From: an uncultured Actinomycetes bacterium
GTDB lineage: Bacteria > Actinomycetota > Actinomycetes > Mycobacteriales > Mycobacteriaceae
Length of the DNA stretch: 38,263 nucleotides
Assembly: GCA_903877095.1 (NCBI GenBank)
Contig: CAIRCP010000026.1
Span: 1 to 38,263, forward strand
Reading direction: 5' to 3'
The position numbers and the translations under genes were made by a program. Of the stretch, positions 1 through 9,388 are shown piece after piece (the first letter of the stretch is position 1; each line of letters starts with the position of its first letter). The notes under the pieces were generated by a model. It was not told where the DNA came from. It did not search any database and worked only from the letters and a program-made list of their open reading frames with translations.

Positions 1-1
1 G

Positions 2-1255
<1,254 letters not shown>

Positions 1256-1268
1256 GTCCGCTCAACGA

Positions 1269-1301
1269 AAAAGCCCGGCTCGCTTTGCGAGCCGGGCTTT
1301 C
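1269..1301 (+). terminator. Intrinsic terminator of groEL2
   Basis: A perfect 14-bp stem (1270-1283 with 1287-1300) closes a TTT loop and ends in a short T run just after the groEL2 stop codon. It is the most canonical rho-independent terminator in the window. A separate 12-bp palindrome, CTGTCGCGACAG, follows at 1306-1317. Confidence 0.9.
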
Positions 1302-1445
1302 TCGTCTGTCGCGACAGTGGGCGTTGCGGTCCTGCACAATCGAGTCGAAATGTGTCCGTAGGGCCCACTCTCGGCGGCGATCGGCCCCGGATCACGACGT
1401 CATAACTGACGAATGTCGGGTCACGTCGCGCATGACCGGCGGGCG

Positions 1446-1451
1446 TAGCGT
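1446..1451 (+). promoter_or_regulatory. -10 element (TAGCGT), leaderless start of the DinB-like gene
   Basis: TAGCGT fits the mycobacterial TANNNT -10 and lies exactly seven bases before the ATG at 1459, so transcription and translation would start together. An imperfect operator-like repeat, GGTCA-N9-TGACC (1419-1437), covers the expected -35 region. There is no convincing Shine-Dalgarno. Confidence 0.5.
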
Positions 1452-1458
1452 CGAAAAC

Positions 1459-1980
1459 ATGCCCGAATCCCCCGATGCCGCAGCAGCCCGCGAAGTGTTG
1501 CGCGACGCGTTCACCCGGCTGATCGAGCACGCCGACGCCCTGACCGACGACCTCACCGACGAGATGTCGTTCTTCCGTCCTACCCCCGAGGCCAACAGCA
1601 TCTGCTGGCTGGTCTGGCACAGCGCCCGGGTCCAGGATGCGCAACTGGCCCAGATCGCCGGGGTGGAACAGGTGTGGCTCGGCGGCGGGTGGGTGGATCG
1701 CTTTGCCCTGGATCTGCCGCGTGACGCTCACGGCTACGGCCACACGCCTGAGGAGGTCGGCGAGGTGCGGGCTCCCGCCGAGTTGCTGGCCGGCTACTAC
1801 CACGCGGTGCATCGGATGACGCTGGCGTACCTCGCTGGTCTGACCACCGACGAACTCGCCCGCGTCGTCGACGAGAACTGGAATCCCCCGGTTACCGCGA
1901 GCGTGCGACTGGTCAGCATCATTGACGACTGCGCGCAGCACCTGGGCCAGGCGGCCTACGTTCGAGGGATCGCACGCTGA
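1459..1980 (+). CDS. DinB/DUF664 family protein (mycothiol-dependent-enzyme-like fold)
   Basis: The product is 173 residues, mostly helical, and resembles the DinB/DUF664 superfamily of four-helix-bundle proteins, which includes mycothiol-dependent isomerases and bacillithiol transferases. Histidines in WLVWHSARVQDAQ and in the C-terminal DDCAQHLGQAAYVRG segment are placed like the metal-binding histidines of the family. The enzymatic substrate cannot be told from sequence. The position after groEL2 matches the remembered Rv0443. I chose the ATG at 1459 because a TANNNT -10 ends seven bases before it; an in-frame ATG at 1432 would lie upstream of that promoter. The next gene begins three bases after the stop, so the two are probably co-transcribed. 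Confidence 0.82.
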   Translation: MPESPDAAAAREVLRDAFTRLIEHADALTDDLTDEMSFFRPTPEANSICWLVWHSARVQDAQLAQIAGVEQVWLGGGWVDRFALDLPRDAHGYGHTPEEVGEVRAPAELLAGYYHAVHRMTLAYLAGLTTDELARVVDENWNPPVTASVRLVSIIDDCAQHLGQAAYVRGIAR

Positions 1981-1982
1981 TC

Positions 1983-2561
1983 TTGAACGGTGGGATCGAC
2001 AGGGCACTCGTGGGATGGCCGTTCGTCGGCCTGCCGTTGATGGTGCTGCTCGGCATGGATGTTCGCGACGGAGCCACACCCGTGGACGCGTGGATGCAGC
2101 AGGCCCGCGGCGGCCCGCTGGGATCGCTGCTGTTCTTCACCGACTACCGCACCGCCCAGACGCTGCTGGCGGCGACGGTGGCGGTGGCTCTATTCCGCAA
2201 ACTGTGGCTGCTGGTGCCGTTGGCGCTCGCGACCCCGGCAACCGGCCTGCTGTCGGCGGAGGCGCTCAAACCGCTCTTCGGCCGGTTCAAGGGCGAAGCC
2301 CTCGCTTACCCGAGCGGACACACCACGGTGATGGTGGTGGCCCTGGGGATGCTGATCCTCGCAGCCGGGGCGCGACGCTGGTTGGTCTGGGCCGCAATCG
2401 TTTTCGCCGCACTGGGCATTCTCGGCCAGTCCGTGACGTATCACTACCTCACCGACGCGGTGGGCGCGGTGCTGCTGGGTACGTCGCTGGTATGCATCGC
2501 CGCCGTTGCGCTGAGGTGGATCCGGCGGCGCGGCCGGGCGTGGATGCGCCTGAGGCTGTGA
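1983..2561 (+). CDS. PAP2-superfamily membrane protein, degenerate active site
   Basis: A 192-residue protein with about five hydrophobic segments and a PAP2 (phosphatidic acid phosphatase type 2) layout. The PSGHTT motif and the final HxxxD (HYLTD) are intact. The first motif, normally KxxxxxxRP, reads KPLFGRFKG, so the RP pair is KG. The SR pair that normally opens the third motif is also absent (the segment reads LGQSVTYH). PAP2 enzymes remove phosphate from lipid phosphates at the membrane; with these changes catalysis is uncertain. The start is taken as TTG 1983, two bases after the preceding stop; GTG 2010 is an alternative. Probably co-transcribed with the DinB-like gene and convergent with the peptidase gene. 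Confidence 0.8.
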   Translation: MNGGIDRALVGWPFVGLPLMVLLGMDVRDGATPVDAWMQQARGGPLGSLLFFTDYRTAQTLLAATVAVALFRKLWLLVPLALATPATGLLSAEALKPLFGRFKGEALAYPSGHTTVMVVALGMLILAAGARRWLVWAAIVFAALGILGQSVTYHYLTDAVGAVLLGTSLVCIAAVALRWIRRRGRAWMRLRL

Positions 2562-2566
2562 GACCG

Positions 2567-2584
2567 GGCGTCACCGGATACGCC
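2567..2584. terminator. Weak hairpin between convergent genes
   Basis: GGCGT (2567-2571) pairs with ACGCC (2580-2584) across an eight-base loop in the 43-base gap between the convergent PAP2 and peptidase genes. There is no T tract. It may help termination in both directions, but the stem is short. Confidence 0.25.
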
Positions 2585-2604
2585 AGTCGGCGGAACGTCG
2601 AAGA

Positions 2605-4653
2605 TCAGGTGGCGGGGTCGGCCGCCGAAATACCCAGCACGCCGTGCAGAAACGAAAACGCCAGTGCCGATTTGAACGCCGTCTGCGCGTTATTCGCCGC
2701 GCCCGCGTGGCCGCCAACGATGTTCTCGTAGTAGATGACCTCATGTCCAGCGGCCTCCAAGGCCGCGGTCATCTTGCGGGCGTGGCCCGGGTGCACCCGG
2801 TCGTCGCGCGTCGAGGTGGTGATCAGCACCGGCGGGTAACGCTTCTGGGAACTGATGTTCTGGTACGGCGAGTACTGCGAGATGAACGACCAGTCTCCCG
2901 CGTCATCCGGATCGCCGTACTCGGCCACCCAGGACGCCCCGGCCAACAGCAGATGGAATCGCTTCATGTCCAGCAGCGGAACCTGACACACCAACGCCCC
3001 GAACAGTTCCGGGTACCTGGTCAGCATGATCCCCATCAGGAGGCCGCCGTTGCTGCCGCCCTGGGCGCCCAACTGCGCGGGCGTGGTGATACCGCGGGCG
3101 ACGAGATCGCCTGCCACCGCAGCGAAGTCCTCGGCGACCTTGTGCCGGCCCTGCCGCATCGCCTGGGTGTGCCAGCCCGGCCCGTATTCGCCGCCACCGC
3201 GGATGTTGGCCAGCACGTAGGTGCCGCCACGGGACAGCCACAGTCGCCCGAGCACCCCCCCGTAGCCGGGGGTCTGGGCGACCTCGAATCCGCCGTAGCC
3301 GCTGAGCAGGGTCGGCGCCGGTCCCGAATCCGGCTTTCCGACAACGAAATACGGCACCTGTGTTCCGTCCTCGGAGGTGGCGAAGTGCTGCGCCACCGCC
3401 AGCCCGGATGCGTCGAAGAACGCCGGTGCCTGCTTGATGGCCTCCAGTTCGCCGCCGACGCTCCCGTGCAGCAGGGTCGACGGCGTCAGGAATCCGCTGG
3501 AATCCAGAAAGATCTCGTCCCCGGTGTCCTCGATGGCGACGACGACGGTGTTGGTGCCGCTCTCGATGCCGGCCAGCGGGGTCCGGGTCCACGAACCGGG
3601 GGTGACGATCTCGACCCGGCTCGCGACGTCGGCCAGGGTCACCATCACCAGTCGGTCGAGTGTCCACGAGTACTGGTGCAGGCAGGTGTTCGCGTCCGGC
3701 GCGAACACCACGCTCAATTCCGCTGTGCCGTCGAGGAACTGCTCGTAGTTCGCAGCCAGCAGCGAGCCGGCGGTGTAGTCGGCGGTGCCGGTGTGCCAGT
3801 CGGTGCGCAACTCGATCAGCAGCCAGTCGCGGTGCACCGACACGGTGGCGTCGGTCGGTGCGTCGATCCGGACCAGTTCCCCACCCGTCGGCTCGGCCGA
3901 CGGCGACCGGTCGGAGCGCAACTGGTAGGTCTCGTCGTTGAAAAAGTCGATGGCCCGAGAGATCAGCGTCCGCTCATAGCCGGGTGTGCGGTCCACCCCG
4001 GCGCTGACCAAGACGTCGCTGGCTGCGCCGGTGAACAGCGTCTCGGCGTCGGTCAGCGACTGGCCGCGGCGCCACCGCTTCGCGATCCGCGGATATCCCG
4101 ACTCGGTCAGCGAGTCGGGGCCGAAATCCGTGCCCACCAGCACGGTGTCGTGGTCCTCCCAGGCGATCCGCGACTTGGCCTCCGGAAGCTCGAAACCGTC
4201 GGCAACGAAAGCCCCTGTCCGCATATCGAATTCACGGACGATGCTGGCGTCCGAACCGCCGCGGGACAGTGAGATCAAGGCCAGTGTGTGGTCGGGCTCG
4301 ATGACGTCCGCGCCGGCCCAGACCCAATTCTCGCCGTCGGCTCGGGCCAGTTCGTCGACGTCGATGACGACGTCCCAGGCCGGATTATCGGTGCGGTAGC
4401 TGTCCAAGGTGGTGCGACGCCACAGACCCCGCGGATTGGCGGCGTCGCGCCAGAAGTTGTAGAGGTAGTCGCCCCGGCGGCGCACGTAGGGGATGCGGGT
4501 GTCGGTATCGAGGACCTCCAGTGCCTCGGCGCGCATGCGCTGAAAGTCGTCGTCGTCGAACCTGGCGACGGTGGCGTCGTTACGTTCGCGTACCCACGCA
4601 AGGGCATCCTCGCCGTCGATGTTCTCCAGCCACAGGTACGGGTCTTGCGCCAT
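2605..4653 (-). CDS. Prolyl oligopeptidase family serine peptidase (S9A)
   Basis: A 682-residue protein of the usual S9A length. It has an N-terminal seven-bladed propeller region (residues about 1-400, opening with DPYLWLENIDGEDALAWVRERN) and a C-terminal alpha/beta-hydrolase domain. The catalytic serine lies in GGSNGGLLMG, the aspartate in TSTRDDRVHPGHA and the histidine in GGHAGAANN, so the triad is complete. Prolyl oligopeptidases cleave short peptides after proline in the cytoplasm; there is no signal peptide. It matches the remembered Rv0457c. It is transcribed divergently from the DUF779 gene, leaving about 80 bases between the start codons. No TANNNT hexamer sits close to its ATG, so it probably has a normal leader. 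Confidence 0.93.
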   Translation of the reverse strand: MAQDPYLWLENIDGEDALAWVRERNDATVARFDDDDFQRMRAEALEVLDTDTRIPYVRRRGDYLYNFWRDAANPRGLWRRTTLDSYRTDNPAWDVVIDVDELARADGENWVWAGADVIEPDHTLALISLSRGGSDASIVREFDMRTGAFVADGFELPEAKSRIAWEDHDTVLVGTDFGPDSLTESGYPRIAKRWRRGQSLTDAETLFTGAASDVLVSAGVDRTPGYERTLISRAIDFFNDETYQLRSDRSPSAEPTGGELVRIDAPTDATVSVHRDWLLIELRTDWHTGTADYTAGSLLAANYEQFLDGTAELSVVFAPDANTCLHQYSWTLDRLVMVTLADVASRVEIVTPGSWTRTPLAGIESGTNTVVVAIEDTGDEIFLDSSGFLTPSTLLHGSVGGELEAIKQAPAFFDASGLAVAQHFATSEDGTQVPYFVVGKPDSGPAPTLLSGYGGFEVAQTPGYGGVLGRLWLSRGGTYVLANIRGGGEYGPGWHTQAMRQGRHKVAEDFAAVAGDLVARGITTPAQLGAQGGSNGGLLMGIMLTRYPELFGALVCQVPLLDMKRFHLLLAGASWVAEYGDPDDAGDWSFISQYSPYQNISSQKRYPPVLITTSTRDDRVHPGHARKMTAALEAAGHEVIYYENIVGGHAGAANNAQTAFKSALAFSFLHGVLGISAADPAT

Positions 4654-4675
4654 GCCGCCATTCTCGTCGTCGCGA

Positions 4676-4681
4676 TAGGGT
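4676..4681 (+). promoter_or_regulatory. -10 candidate (TAGGGT) for the DUF779 gene
   Basis: TAGGGT lies in the gap between the divergent peptidase and DUF779 genes. Transcription from it would start near 4688, eight bases before an in-frame ATG at 4696 and about 47 bases before the ATG at 4735. Confidence 0.4.
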
Positions 4682-4734
4682 CAGCGCATCGTCCCATGAC
4701 GACGACAGGTACGACGGCAGGACGTGTCCCCCAG

Positions 4735-5223
4735 ATGAGCACCGACGACAGCCCCCCGCGCGTGCAGATCACCGCTGCTGCAGCGGCGTTGCTGGACAGC
4801 TTGCGGAAAAAGCACGGCCCGGTGATGTTCCACCAGTCCGGCGGCTGCTGCGACGGCTCGTCACCGATGTGCTACCCCGACGGCGAGTTCATCGTGGGAG
4901 ATCGCGATGTGCTGTTGGGCGTGCTACTCGGAGCGCCGGTGTGGATTTCCGGTTCCCAGTTCGGCGCCTGGAAGCACACCCAACTGACGATCGACGTGGT
5001 GCCCGGCCGGGGAGGCGGCTTCAGCCTGGAAGCCCCCGAGGGAGTGCGCTTCCTCAGCCGGGGCCGGGCGTTCACTGCGGCCGAACTCGAATCGCTGGAA
5101 GCCGATCCGCCGCTGACCGGGTCCGACTACGAGCGCGGCCGGCGCCCCCGCGATCGCAGTGACGCGGTCGTCGCCTCAAACAGAGGAGACGCCGGCGAGG
5201 CGTGCCGGATACCCGATCGGTAA
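4735..5223 (+). CDS. DUF779 family protein
   Basis: A 162-residue protein of the DUF779 family, which in actinobacteria is usually encoded beside an aldehyde dehydrogenase and is thought to accompany it; its biochemical role is unknown. Key features are the FHQSGGCCDGSSPMC segment, whose clustered cysteines suggest metal binding or redox activity, and the Gly/Trp-rich middle (GAPVWISGSQFGAWKHTQL). Residues after about 120 are basic and poorly conserved. ATG 4735 gives the length remembered for Rv0459; ATG 4696 is in frame and closer to the -10 candidate, adding 13 residues. No aldehyde dehydrogenase is encoded next to it here, which is unusual. Confidence 0.85.
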   Translation: MSTDDSPPRVQITAAAAALLDSLRKKHGPVMFHQSGGCCDGSSPMCYPDGEFIVGDRDVLLGVLLGAPVWISGSQFGAWKHTQLTIDVVPGRGGGFSLEAPEGVRFLSRGRAFTAAELESLEADPPLTGSDYERGRRPRDRSDAVVASNRGDAGEACRIPDR

Positions 5224-5272
5224 CGATCGCGGCGCGCCGACGACGGTCCCGGGCAGATCCGCCGCACGCCCG

Positions 5273-5278
5273 TATCGT
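5273..5278 (+). promoter_or_regulatory. -10 element (TATCGT), leaderless start
   Basis: TATCGT ends seven bases before the GTG at 5286, the spacing seen at other leaderless starts in this window. It would drive the two overlapping membrane-protein genes that follow. Confidence 0.55.
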
Positions 5279-5285
5279 CCTAACG

Positions 5286-5564
5286 GTGATACCCCTGCCA
5301 CGGGCATGGTTGCTCACCAGCGCACTGCTTCTGGGCTGCGTCGCGGGGCAGATCTCCGCGGTCGTCGCAAAGCTGATCGTCCATGCGACCATCCGCCCAG
5401 ATGTCGTTGTTGCGCTGGTCATCGGGATCCCGAGCGTGATCGGCATGCTCATGGTCTTCGCCTCCGGCCGTCGCTGGGGCACCGCCCTGGGTGCGTTCAT
5501 CATCGCGGTGGGTCCGGGCTGGCTGTCGGTGCTGCTGCTGCTTCAGGTGGTCTCCGGTGACTGA
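5286..5564 (+). CDS. Small conserved membrane protein (Rv0460-like)
   Basis: A 92-residue, very hydrophobic protein with three predicted membrane helices (about residues 8-28, 37-57 and 67-88). No enzymatic motif is visible and the function is unknown. GTG 5286 is preferred over the earlier in-frame start at 5202 because the -10 hexamer ends seven bases before it and the upstream residues are Arg-rich and not membrane-like. It overlaps the next gene by eight bases (5557-5564), so the two are almost certainly translated from one message. Position and size agree with the remembered Rv0460. Confidence 0.78.
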   Translation: MIPLPRAWLLTSALLLGCVAGQISAVVAKLIVHATIRPDVVVALVIGIPSVIGMLMVFASGRRWGTALGAFIIAVGPGWLSVLLLLQVVSGD

Positions 5565-6357
5565 TACCGCTGCCCCCATCACCGAACCGCATCTCACGCC
5601 GATGTTCGCCACCGGTGTGCAACCGGTGCTCGCCCCGAACACCGAACCCCATCCGTCGCCCATTTTCGACACCGGACCTCATCCGGAACCGTTGCGCGCC
5701 AACGAGTCCGAGGCCGCCGAACCGGAGTCACCGGAATGGGATTCCGATGAATGGGAGGCGGCCGGGATGCTCGATGCCGACGAGCCGCCGCCGCGGCTGG
5801 AGTACGAGCGGGCCCCCTTGTGGGACGCCGGGTCCCCGGAATCCACACCGGAACTCGCCAAGATCGCCCGTGTTCTTGAGGCCGCGGCCGACGCCGACCT
5901 CGAACCGCCACCGCCGCCCGCGACGGCCCCGCGGGCGTTCAGCGAGCTGGAGAACATCGACACCGACGCGTTCCGCCGATCGGTTACCGGCCATCTGGAG
6001 CCGGTGGTGGTTCCGCCGGCGCAACCCGTCCTCGTTCCCGGCGCCTATCAGTTCGTCAAGCGCTGGAAGTTCGCGCTGATCGCCGTCGGGGTATGGCTAG
6101 TCGCGTCGGCCGCCGGCGCGGGCTTCTACTTCTGGTGGTACACCGCATTGGACAAGACGCTGCCGGTGTTCGGGATCCTGCTCTACCTGGTGGCCTGCAT
6201 GGTGGCCAGCCTGCTGGTCTCGATGGTGCCCAACCGCCCGCAGGTGACCGCGCTGGCGATCGCGCTGATGTCGGCGCCCCTGGCGTCGACGGCTGCAGCC
6301 GCCATGCTGCACGGCGCCTACTACTTCGAATGGATCACCCGCCCGACGATCGGCTGA
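5557..6357 (+). CDS. Membrane protein with acidic Pro-rich N-terminal region (Rv0461-like)
   Basis: A 266-residue protein in two parts. The first 165 residues or so are acidic and proline-rich, probably disordered and cytoplasmic; they begin with two similar units (TEPHLTPMFATGVQP and TEPHPSPIFDTGPHP). The rest holds three membrane helices (about residues 180-200, 212-235 and 240-260). The function is unknown. GTG 5557 overlaps the stop of the preceding gene, which indicates translational coupling; upstream codons in this frame belong to the preceding gene. The gene ends just before a perfect hairpin shared with the convergent lipoprotein gene. Confidence 0.8.
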   Translation: MTDTAAPITEPHLTPMFATGVQPVLAPNTEPHPSPIFDTGPHPEPLRANESEAAEPESPEWDSDEWEAAGMLDADEPPPRLEYERAPLWDAGSPESTPELAKIARVLEAAADADLEPPPPPATAPRAFSELENIDTDAFRRSVTGHLEPVVVPPAQPVLVPGAYQFVKRWKFALIAVGVWLVASAAGAGFYFWWYTALDKTLPVFGILLYLVACMVASLLVSMVPNRPQVTALAIALMSAPLASTAAAAMLHGAYYFEWITRPTIG

Positions 6358-6368
6358 TGCTGGTGGTG

Positions 6369-6397
6369 GCGTCCGGGGCCGGGTCGGCCCCGGACGC
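6369..6397. terminator. Bidirectional hairpin terminator
   Basis: A perfect 12-bp GC-rich stem (6369-6380 with 6386-6397, loop GGGTC) lies between the convergent membrane-protein and lipoprotein genes. It lacks a T tract, as is common for mycobacterial terminators. Confidence 0.65.
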
Positions 6398-6420
6398 AGT
6401 TACACCAGATCAATCGCCGG

Positions 6421-6693
6421 CTAGTTCCCGGTGACGACGTTGCCGGGCAGCGCCGTCGGCGCGCGCTTGGCTGTGACCTGCGGGCTGAACGAGTTGCCGC
6501 TGTGGCCGGGAGTGATCGGCGAGACGGCCTTCTCCGTCGGCGATGGGGCGGCCGACGAACTCGGGGCGACATCGGATTGGCTCGTCTTTTCGGGTTCGGT
6601 CTTGGTGGCCGAACTGCAGCCGGCCAATACGCCGCCGGCGACGGCCAGGCCGCCGAGCAGTGCAACGCCTCGCGTGAACCACTTCGATGACAT
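6421..6693 (-). CDS. Small secreted lipoprotein
   Basis: A 90-residue precursor with a clear lipoprotein signal: basic start (MSSKWFTRG), a hydrophobic stretch and the lipobox LAGC with Cys at about residue 26. The mature part is about 65 residues, low in complexity (Ser, Thr, Pro, Lys) and probably an extended linker on the outer face of the membrane. No known domain is visible, so the function is unknown. A good Shine-Dalgarno (AAAGGAA on the minus strand, around 6699-6705) supports the start at 6693, in contrast to the leaderless genes nearby. It is divergent from the DUF4239 gene. Confidence 0.75.
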   Translation of the reverse strand: MSSKWFTRGVALLGGLAVAGGVLAGCSSATKTEPEKTSQSDVAPSSSAAPSPTEKAVSPITPGHSGNSFSPQVTAKRAPTALPGNVVTGN

Positions 6694-6801
6694 GACATTT
6701 CCTTTCGTGAGCAGGTGCGCTCCACATTTCTAGCCGGGCTCGGCTCCGCGCACCATCGGGTGATCGGCGTCGTCTGATCGGTGGATGGCGCAGTCGCCCC
6801 T

Positions 6802-6839
6802 TGACAGCCCCAGGTGACTTTGACGGCCCCAGGTGACAA
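6802..6839 (+). repeat. 19-bp tandem duplication upstream of the DUF4239 gene
   Basis: Two adjacent 19-bp units (6802-6820 and 6821-6839) differ at only two positions. Each carries CCCCAGGTGA. The second copy supplies AGGTGA as a Shine-Dalgarno for the ATG at 6842; the first copy has no start codon behind it. Confidence 0.75.
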
Positions 6840-6841
6840 TG

Positions 6842-7648
6842 ATGCCTGTGCTGTGGATTTACGACCTCTCCGAGCCGGTCTTCGGTCTGATCTGCTGCGG
6901 CACCTTCTTCCTGGTGGGTGTTGCGGGCTACTTTCTGACCAGACCGCTCGTCCGGGCCATCATGGGCCCCGGGGGCGGACACCACCAGGGTGTCGAGGCG
7001 GTCATCGGCGCGGTCACGCTGCTCTACGGGCTGATTCTGACCTTGATCGCGGTCGCCGCATGGCAGGAATTCGTCGCCGCTCAGAACACGGTGACGCAGG
7101 AGGCGGCGACGCTGCGCAGCATCTACAGCGATGTCGACTCCTACCCCGAGCCCGACCGCGACGTCCTCACCGCCGAACTCCGCGCGTACACCAAAGCGGT
7201 GATCGACGAGGAGTGGCCGATGCAGCAGCGCGGAATCAGCCCGACGGCCGCGCTGGACAAACTCGATGCGTTCGAGAGGTCACTGTTCGCTTTCGAGCCC
7301 ACGACCGAGCGGGCCAAACTCGTCAACGCCTCGGCGATCAGCGACTTCGGCAGCATGGTCAAACTGCGTGCCACCCGGATGAACACCGCGACCACCGGCA
7401 TTCCGGCGACGCTGTGGGCCACCCTGCTGACCGGGGCGCTCCTGACCACGCTCAGCACCTACTTCCTGCAGATCGAGCGGGTGCGCGCCCAACTGGCGAT
7501 GACGGGCTTCGTCACGCTGCTCATCGCGGTGGTGGTTTTCATGACGGCCGTGGTCGACTACCCGTTCCGCGGCACCCGCGGCATGAGCATCACACCGGGG
7601 GCCTTCGAACTCGTCTACCAGCTGAACATGCGGCCGGCGGTGCACTGA
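6842..7648 (+). CDS. DUF4239 (bestrophin-like domain) membrane protein
   Basis: About 268 residues. Two membrane helices at the N-terminus (about residues 10-32 and 48-72) are followed by a long soluble helical region and two more helices near the C-terminus (about 190-212 and 220-240). This is the layout of DUF4239, also called bestrophin-like domain proteins; ion-channel activity has not been shown for this branch as far as I know. The start could be GTG 6833, ATG 6839 or ATG 6842; I took 6842 because AGGTGA at 6831-6836 is then spaced five bases away. The gene stands alone, with lpd having its own promoter downstream. Confidence 0.8.
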   Translation: MPVLWIYDLSEPVFGLICCGTFFLVGVAGYFLTRPLVRAIMGPGGGHHQGVEAVIGAVTLLYGLILTLIAVAAWQEFVAAQNTVTQEAATLRSIYSDVDSYPEPDRDVLTAELRAYTKAVIDEEWPMQQRGISPTAALDKLDAFERSLFAFEPTTERAKLVNASAISDFGSMVKLRATRMNTATTGIPATLWATLLTGALLTTLSTYFLQIERVRAQLAMTGFVTLLIAVVVFMTAVVDYPFRGTRGMSITPGAFELVYQLNMRPAVH

Positions 7649-7681
7649 CCCGTTTGCCCGTCCGCGCGGGCCGCTCGCGGC

Positions 7682-7687
7682 TAGGGT
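7682..7687 (+). promoter_or_regulatory. -10 element (TAGGGT), leaderless start of lpd
   Basis: TAGGGT ends seven bases before the GTG start at 7695. There is no Shine-Dalgarno in the interval. Confidence 0.6.
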
Positions 7688-7694
7688 AGGCCCC

Positions 7695-9089
7695 GTGACT
7701 CACTATGACGTCGTCGTCCTCGGTGCCGGCCCCGGCGGATACGTCGCGGCCATCCGCAGCGCGCAGTTGGGCCTGAACACGGCCATCATCGAACCCAAGT
7801 ACTGGGGCGGGGTCTGCCTCAACGTCGGTTGTATTCCGTCCAAGGCGTTGCTGCGCAACGCGGAATTGACCCACATCGTCACCAAGGAAGCCGCCGCGTT
7901 CGGCTTCAGCGGGCAGATGACCGCCGATTTCGGGGCCGCATTCGACCGCAGCCGCAAGGTCGCCGACGGCCGGGTGGCCGGCGTGCACTTCCTGATGAAG
8001 AAGAACAAGATCACCGAGATCAACGGGTACGGCCGGTTCACCGACGCCGGCACGATCGTCGTCGACCTGAACGACGGCGGCACCGAAACCGTCACCTTCG
8101 GCAACGCGATCATCGCCACCGGCAGCAGCACCCGGCTGATCCCCGGCACCTCGCTGTCGAAGAACGTCGTCACTTACGAGGAGCAGATCCTCGACCGCGA
8201 CCTGCCGCGCTCCATCGTCATCGCCGGCGCCGGCGCCATCGGCATGGAGTTCGCCTACGTCATGACCAACTACGGCGTCGACGTGACGATCGTCGAGTTC
8301 CTGCCGCGGGCCCTGCCCAACGAGGACGCCGAGGTCTCCAAGGAGATCGAGAAGCAGTACAAGAAACTCGGTGTGAAGATCCTCACCGGCACCAAGGTGG
8401 AGTCGATCACCGATGACGGTTCGACGGTCACCGTGGTGGTGAGCAAGGACGGCGCGAGCCAGGAACTCAAGGCCGACAAGGTGATGCAGGCGATCGGGTT
8501 CGCGCCGAACGTGTCGGGCTACGGCCTGGAGACCACCGGCGTAGCGCTCACCGACCGCGGCGCGATCGCGATCGACGATTACATGCGCACCAACGTGCCG
8601 AACATCTACGCCATCGGCGACGTCACCGCCAAGTTGCAGTTGGCCCACGTTGCCGAGGCGATGGCGGTCGTGGCAGCCGAAACGATCGGCGGTGCCGAGA
8701 CGATGACCCTCGGCGATTACCGGATGATGCCGCGGGCCACCTTCTGCCAGCCGCAGGTCGCCAGTTTCGGACTCACCGAGGAGCAGGCCCGCGCCGAAGG
8801 CTATGACGTCAAGGTCGCCAAGTTCCCGTTCAGCGCCAACGGGAAAGCACACGGGCTGGCCGTTCCGACCGGCTTCGTCAAGGTGCTCGCCGACGCCAAG
8901 TACGGCGAACTGCTCGGCGCCCACTTGATCGGCCCGGACGTCTCCGAGTTGGTCTCCGAGCTGACCCTGGCCCAGAAGTGGGATCTGACGGTCAGTGAAT
9001 TGGCCCGTAACGTCCACATCCACCCGACGCTGTCCGAAGCGCTGCAGGAATGCTTCCACGGCCTCGCCGGCCACATGATCAACTTTTGA
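7695..9089 (+). CDS. lpd: Dihydrolipoamide dehydrogenase (E3)
   Basis: A 464-residue flavoprotein, the expected length. It reoxidises dihydrolipoamide with NAD+ in 2-oxoacid dehydrogenase complexes and, in mycobacteria, also serves the peroxynitrite reductase/peroxidase complex. Visible are the FAD-binding GAGPGGY near the N-terminus, the redox-active disulfide in [12 protein letters not shown], a second Rossmann motif (GAGAIGMEF) for NAD, the FAD-contacting YAIGDVT and the C-terminal [12 protein letters not shown] carrying the His-Glu catalytic pair. All key residues are intact. It starts at GTG 7695 behind a leaderless promoter, and its stop codon overlaps the TTG start of the next gene, so the two form an operon. 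It matches the remembered Rv0462. Confidence 0.97.
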   Translation: MTHYDVVVLGAGPGGYVAAIRSAQLGLNTAIIEPKYWGGVCLNVGCIPSKALLRNAELTHIVTKEAAAFGFSGQMTADFGAAFDRSRKVADGRVAGVHFLMKKNKITEINGYGRFTDAGTIVVDLNDGGTETVTFGNAIIATGSSTRLIPGTSLSKNVVTYEEQILDRDLPRSIVIAGAGAIGMEFAYVMTNYGVDVTIVEFLPRALPNEDAEVSKEIEKQYKKLGVKILTGTKVESITDDGSTVTVVVSKDGASQELKADKVMQAIGFAPNVSGYGLETTGVALTDRGAIAIDDYMRTNVPNIYAIGDVTAKLQLAHVAEAMAVVAAETIGGAETMTLGDYRMMPRATFCQPQVASFGLTEEQARAEGYDVKVAKFPFSANGKAHGLAVPTGFVKVLADAKYGELLGAHLIGPDVSELVSELTLAQKWDLTVSELARNVHIHPTLSEALQECFHGLAGHMINF

Positions 9090-9379
9090 GCCAGGCAGAC
9101 GCCGGCACGGTTCGGTCGGCGATCGTCGCCGGACTCGGTGGTCTGGTACTCGGGCACATCCTGTGGCTGGTCGCCATCTCGCTGGCCATCGGATCGCCGT
9201 CGAGCAGCACCGTGGTGCTGCTCATCGCCGCGCTGGCGCTCCTGGCCGGGGCGGGGGTCTGGTACCTGGCCTGGCAGCGCTACCAGCGTCAGGAAGTGGT
9301 GTGGGCGGCCTTCCTGGCCGGCCTGCCGGTGTCGCCGGTGATCTTCACGATCGTCGTCCTCGGGGTGACGTACCTCTAG
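9086..9379 (+). CDS. Small membrane protein downstream of lpd (Rv0463-like)
   Basis: A 97-residue hydrophobic protein with three predicted helices (about residues 10-32, 36-56 and 67-92). The function is unknown. The TTG start at 9086 overlaps the lpd stop codon (9087-9089) and gives exactly the 97 residues remembered for Rv0463; a longer start at 9050 would lie inside lpd and add a non-membrane Arg/Pro stretch. Translation is therefore coupled to lpd. It is convergent with the carboxymuconolactone decarboxylase-like gene, with nine bases between stops. Confidence 0.75.
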   Translation: MSQADAGTVRSAIVAGLGGLVLGHILWLVAISLAIGSPSSSTVVLLIAALALLAGAGVWYLAWQRYQRQEVVWAAFLAGLPVSPVIFTIVVLGVTYL

Positions 9380-9388
9380 GCCTAACGG

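Noticed and set aside
1306-1317. 12-bp palindrome CTGTCGCGACAG after the groEL2 terminator
   Set aside because: It is isolated, has no clear relation to the promoter at 1446, and short GC palindromes are frequent in such DNA.
6801-6830. Consensus -35 TTGACA upstream of the DUF4239 gene
   Set aside because: No -10-like hexamer lies 16-19 bases downstream, so I did not call a promoter.
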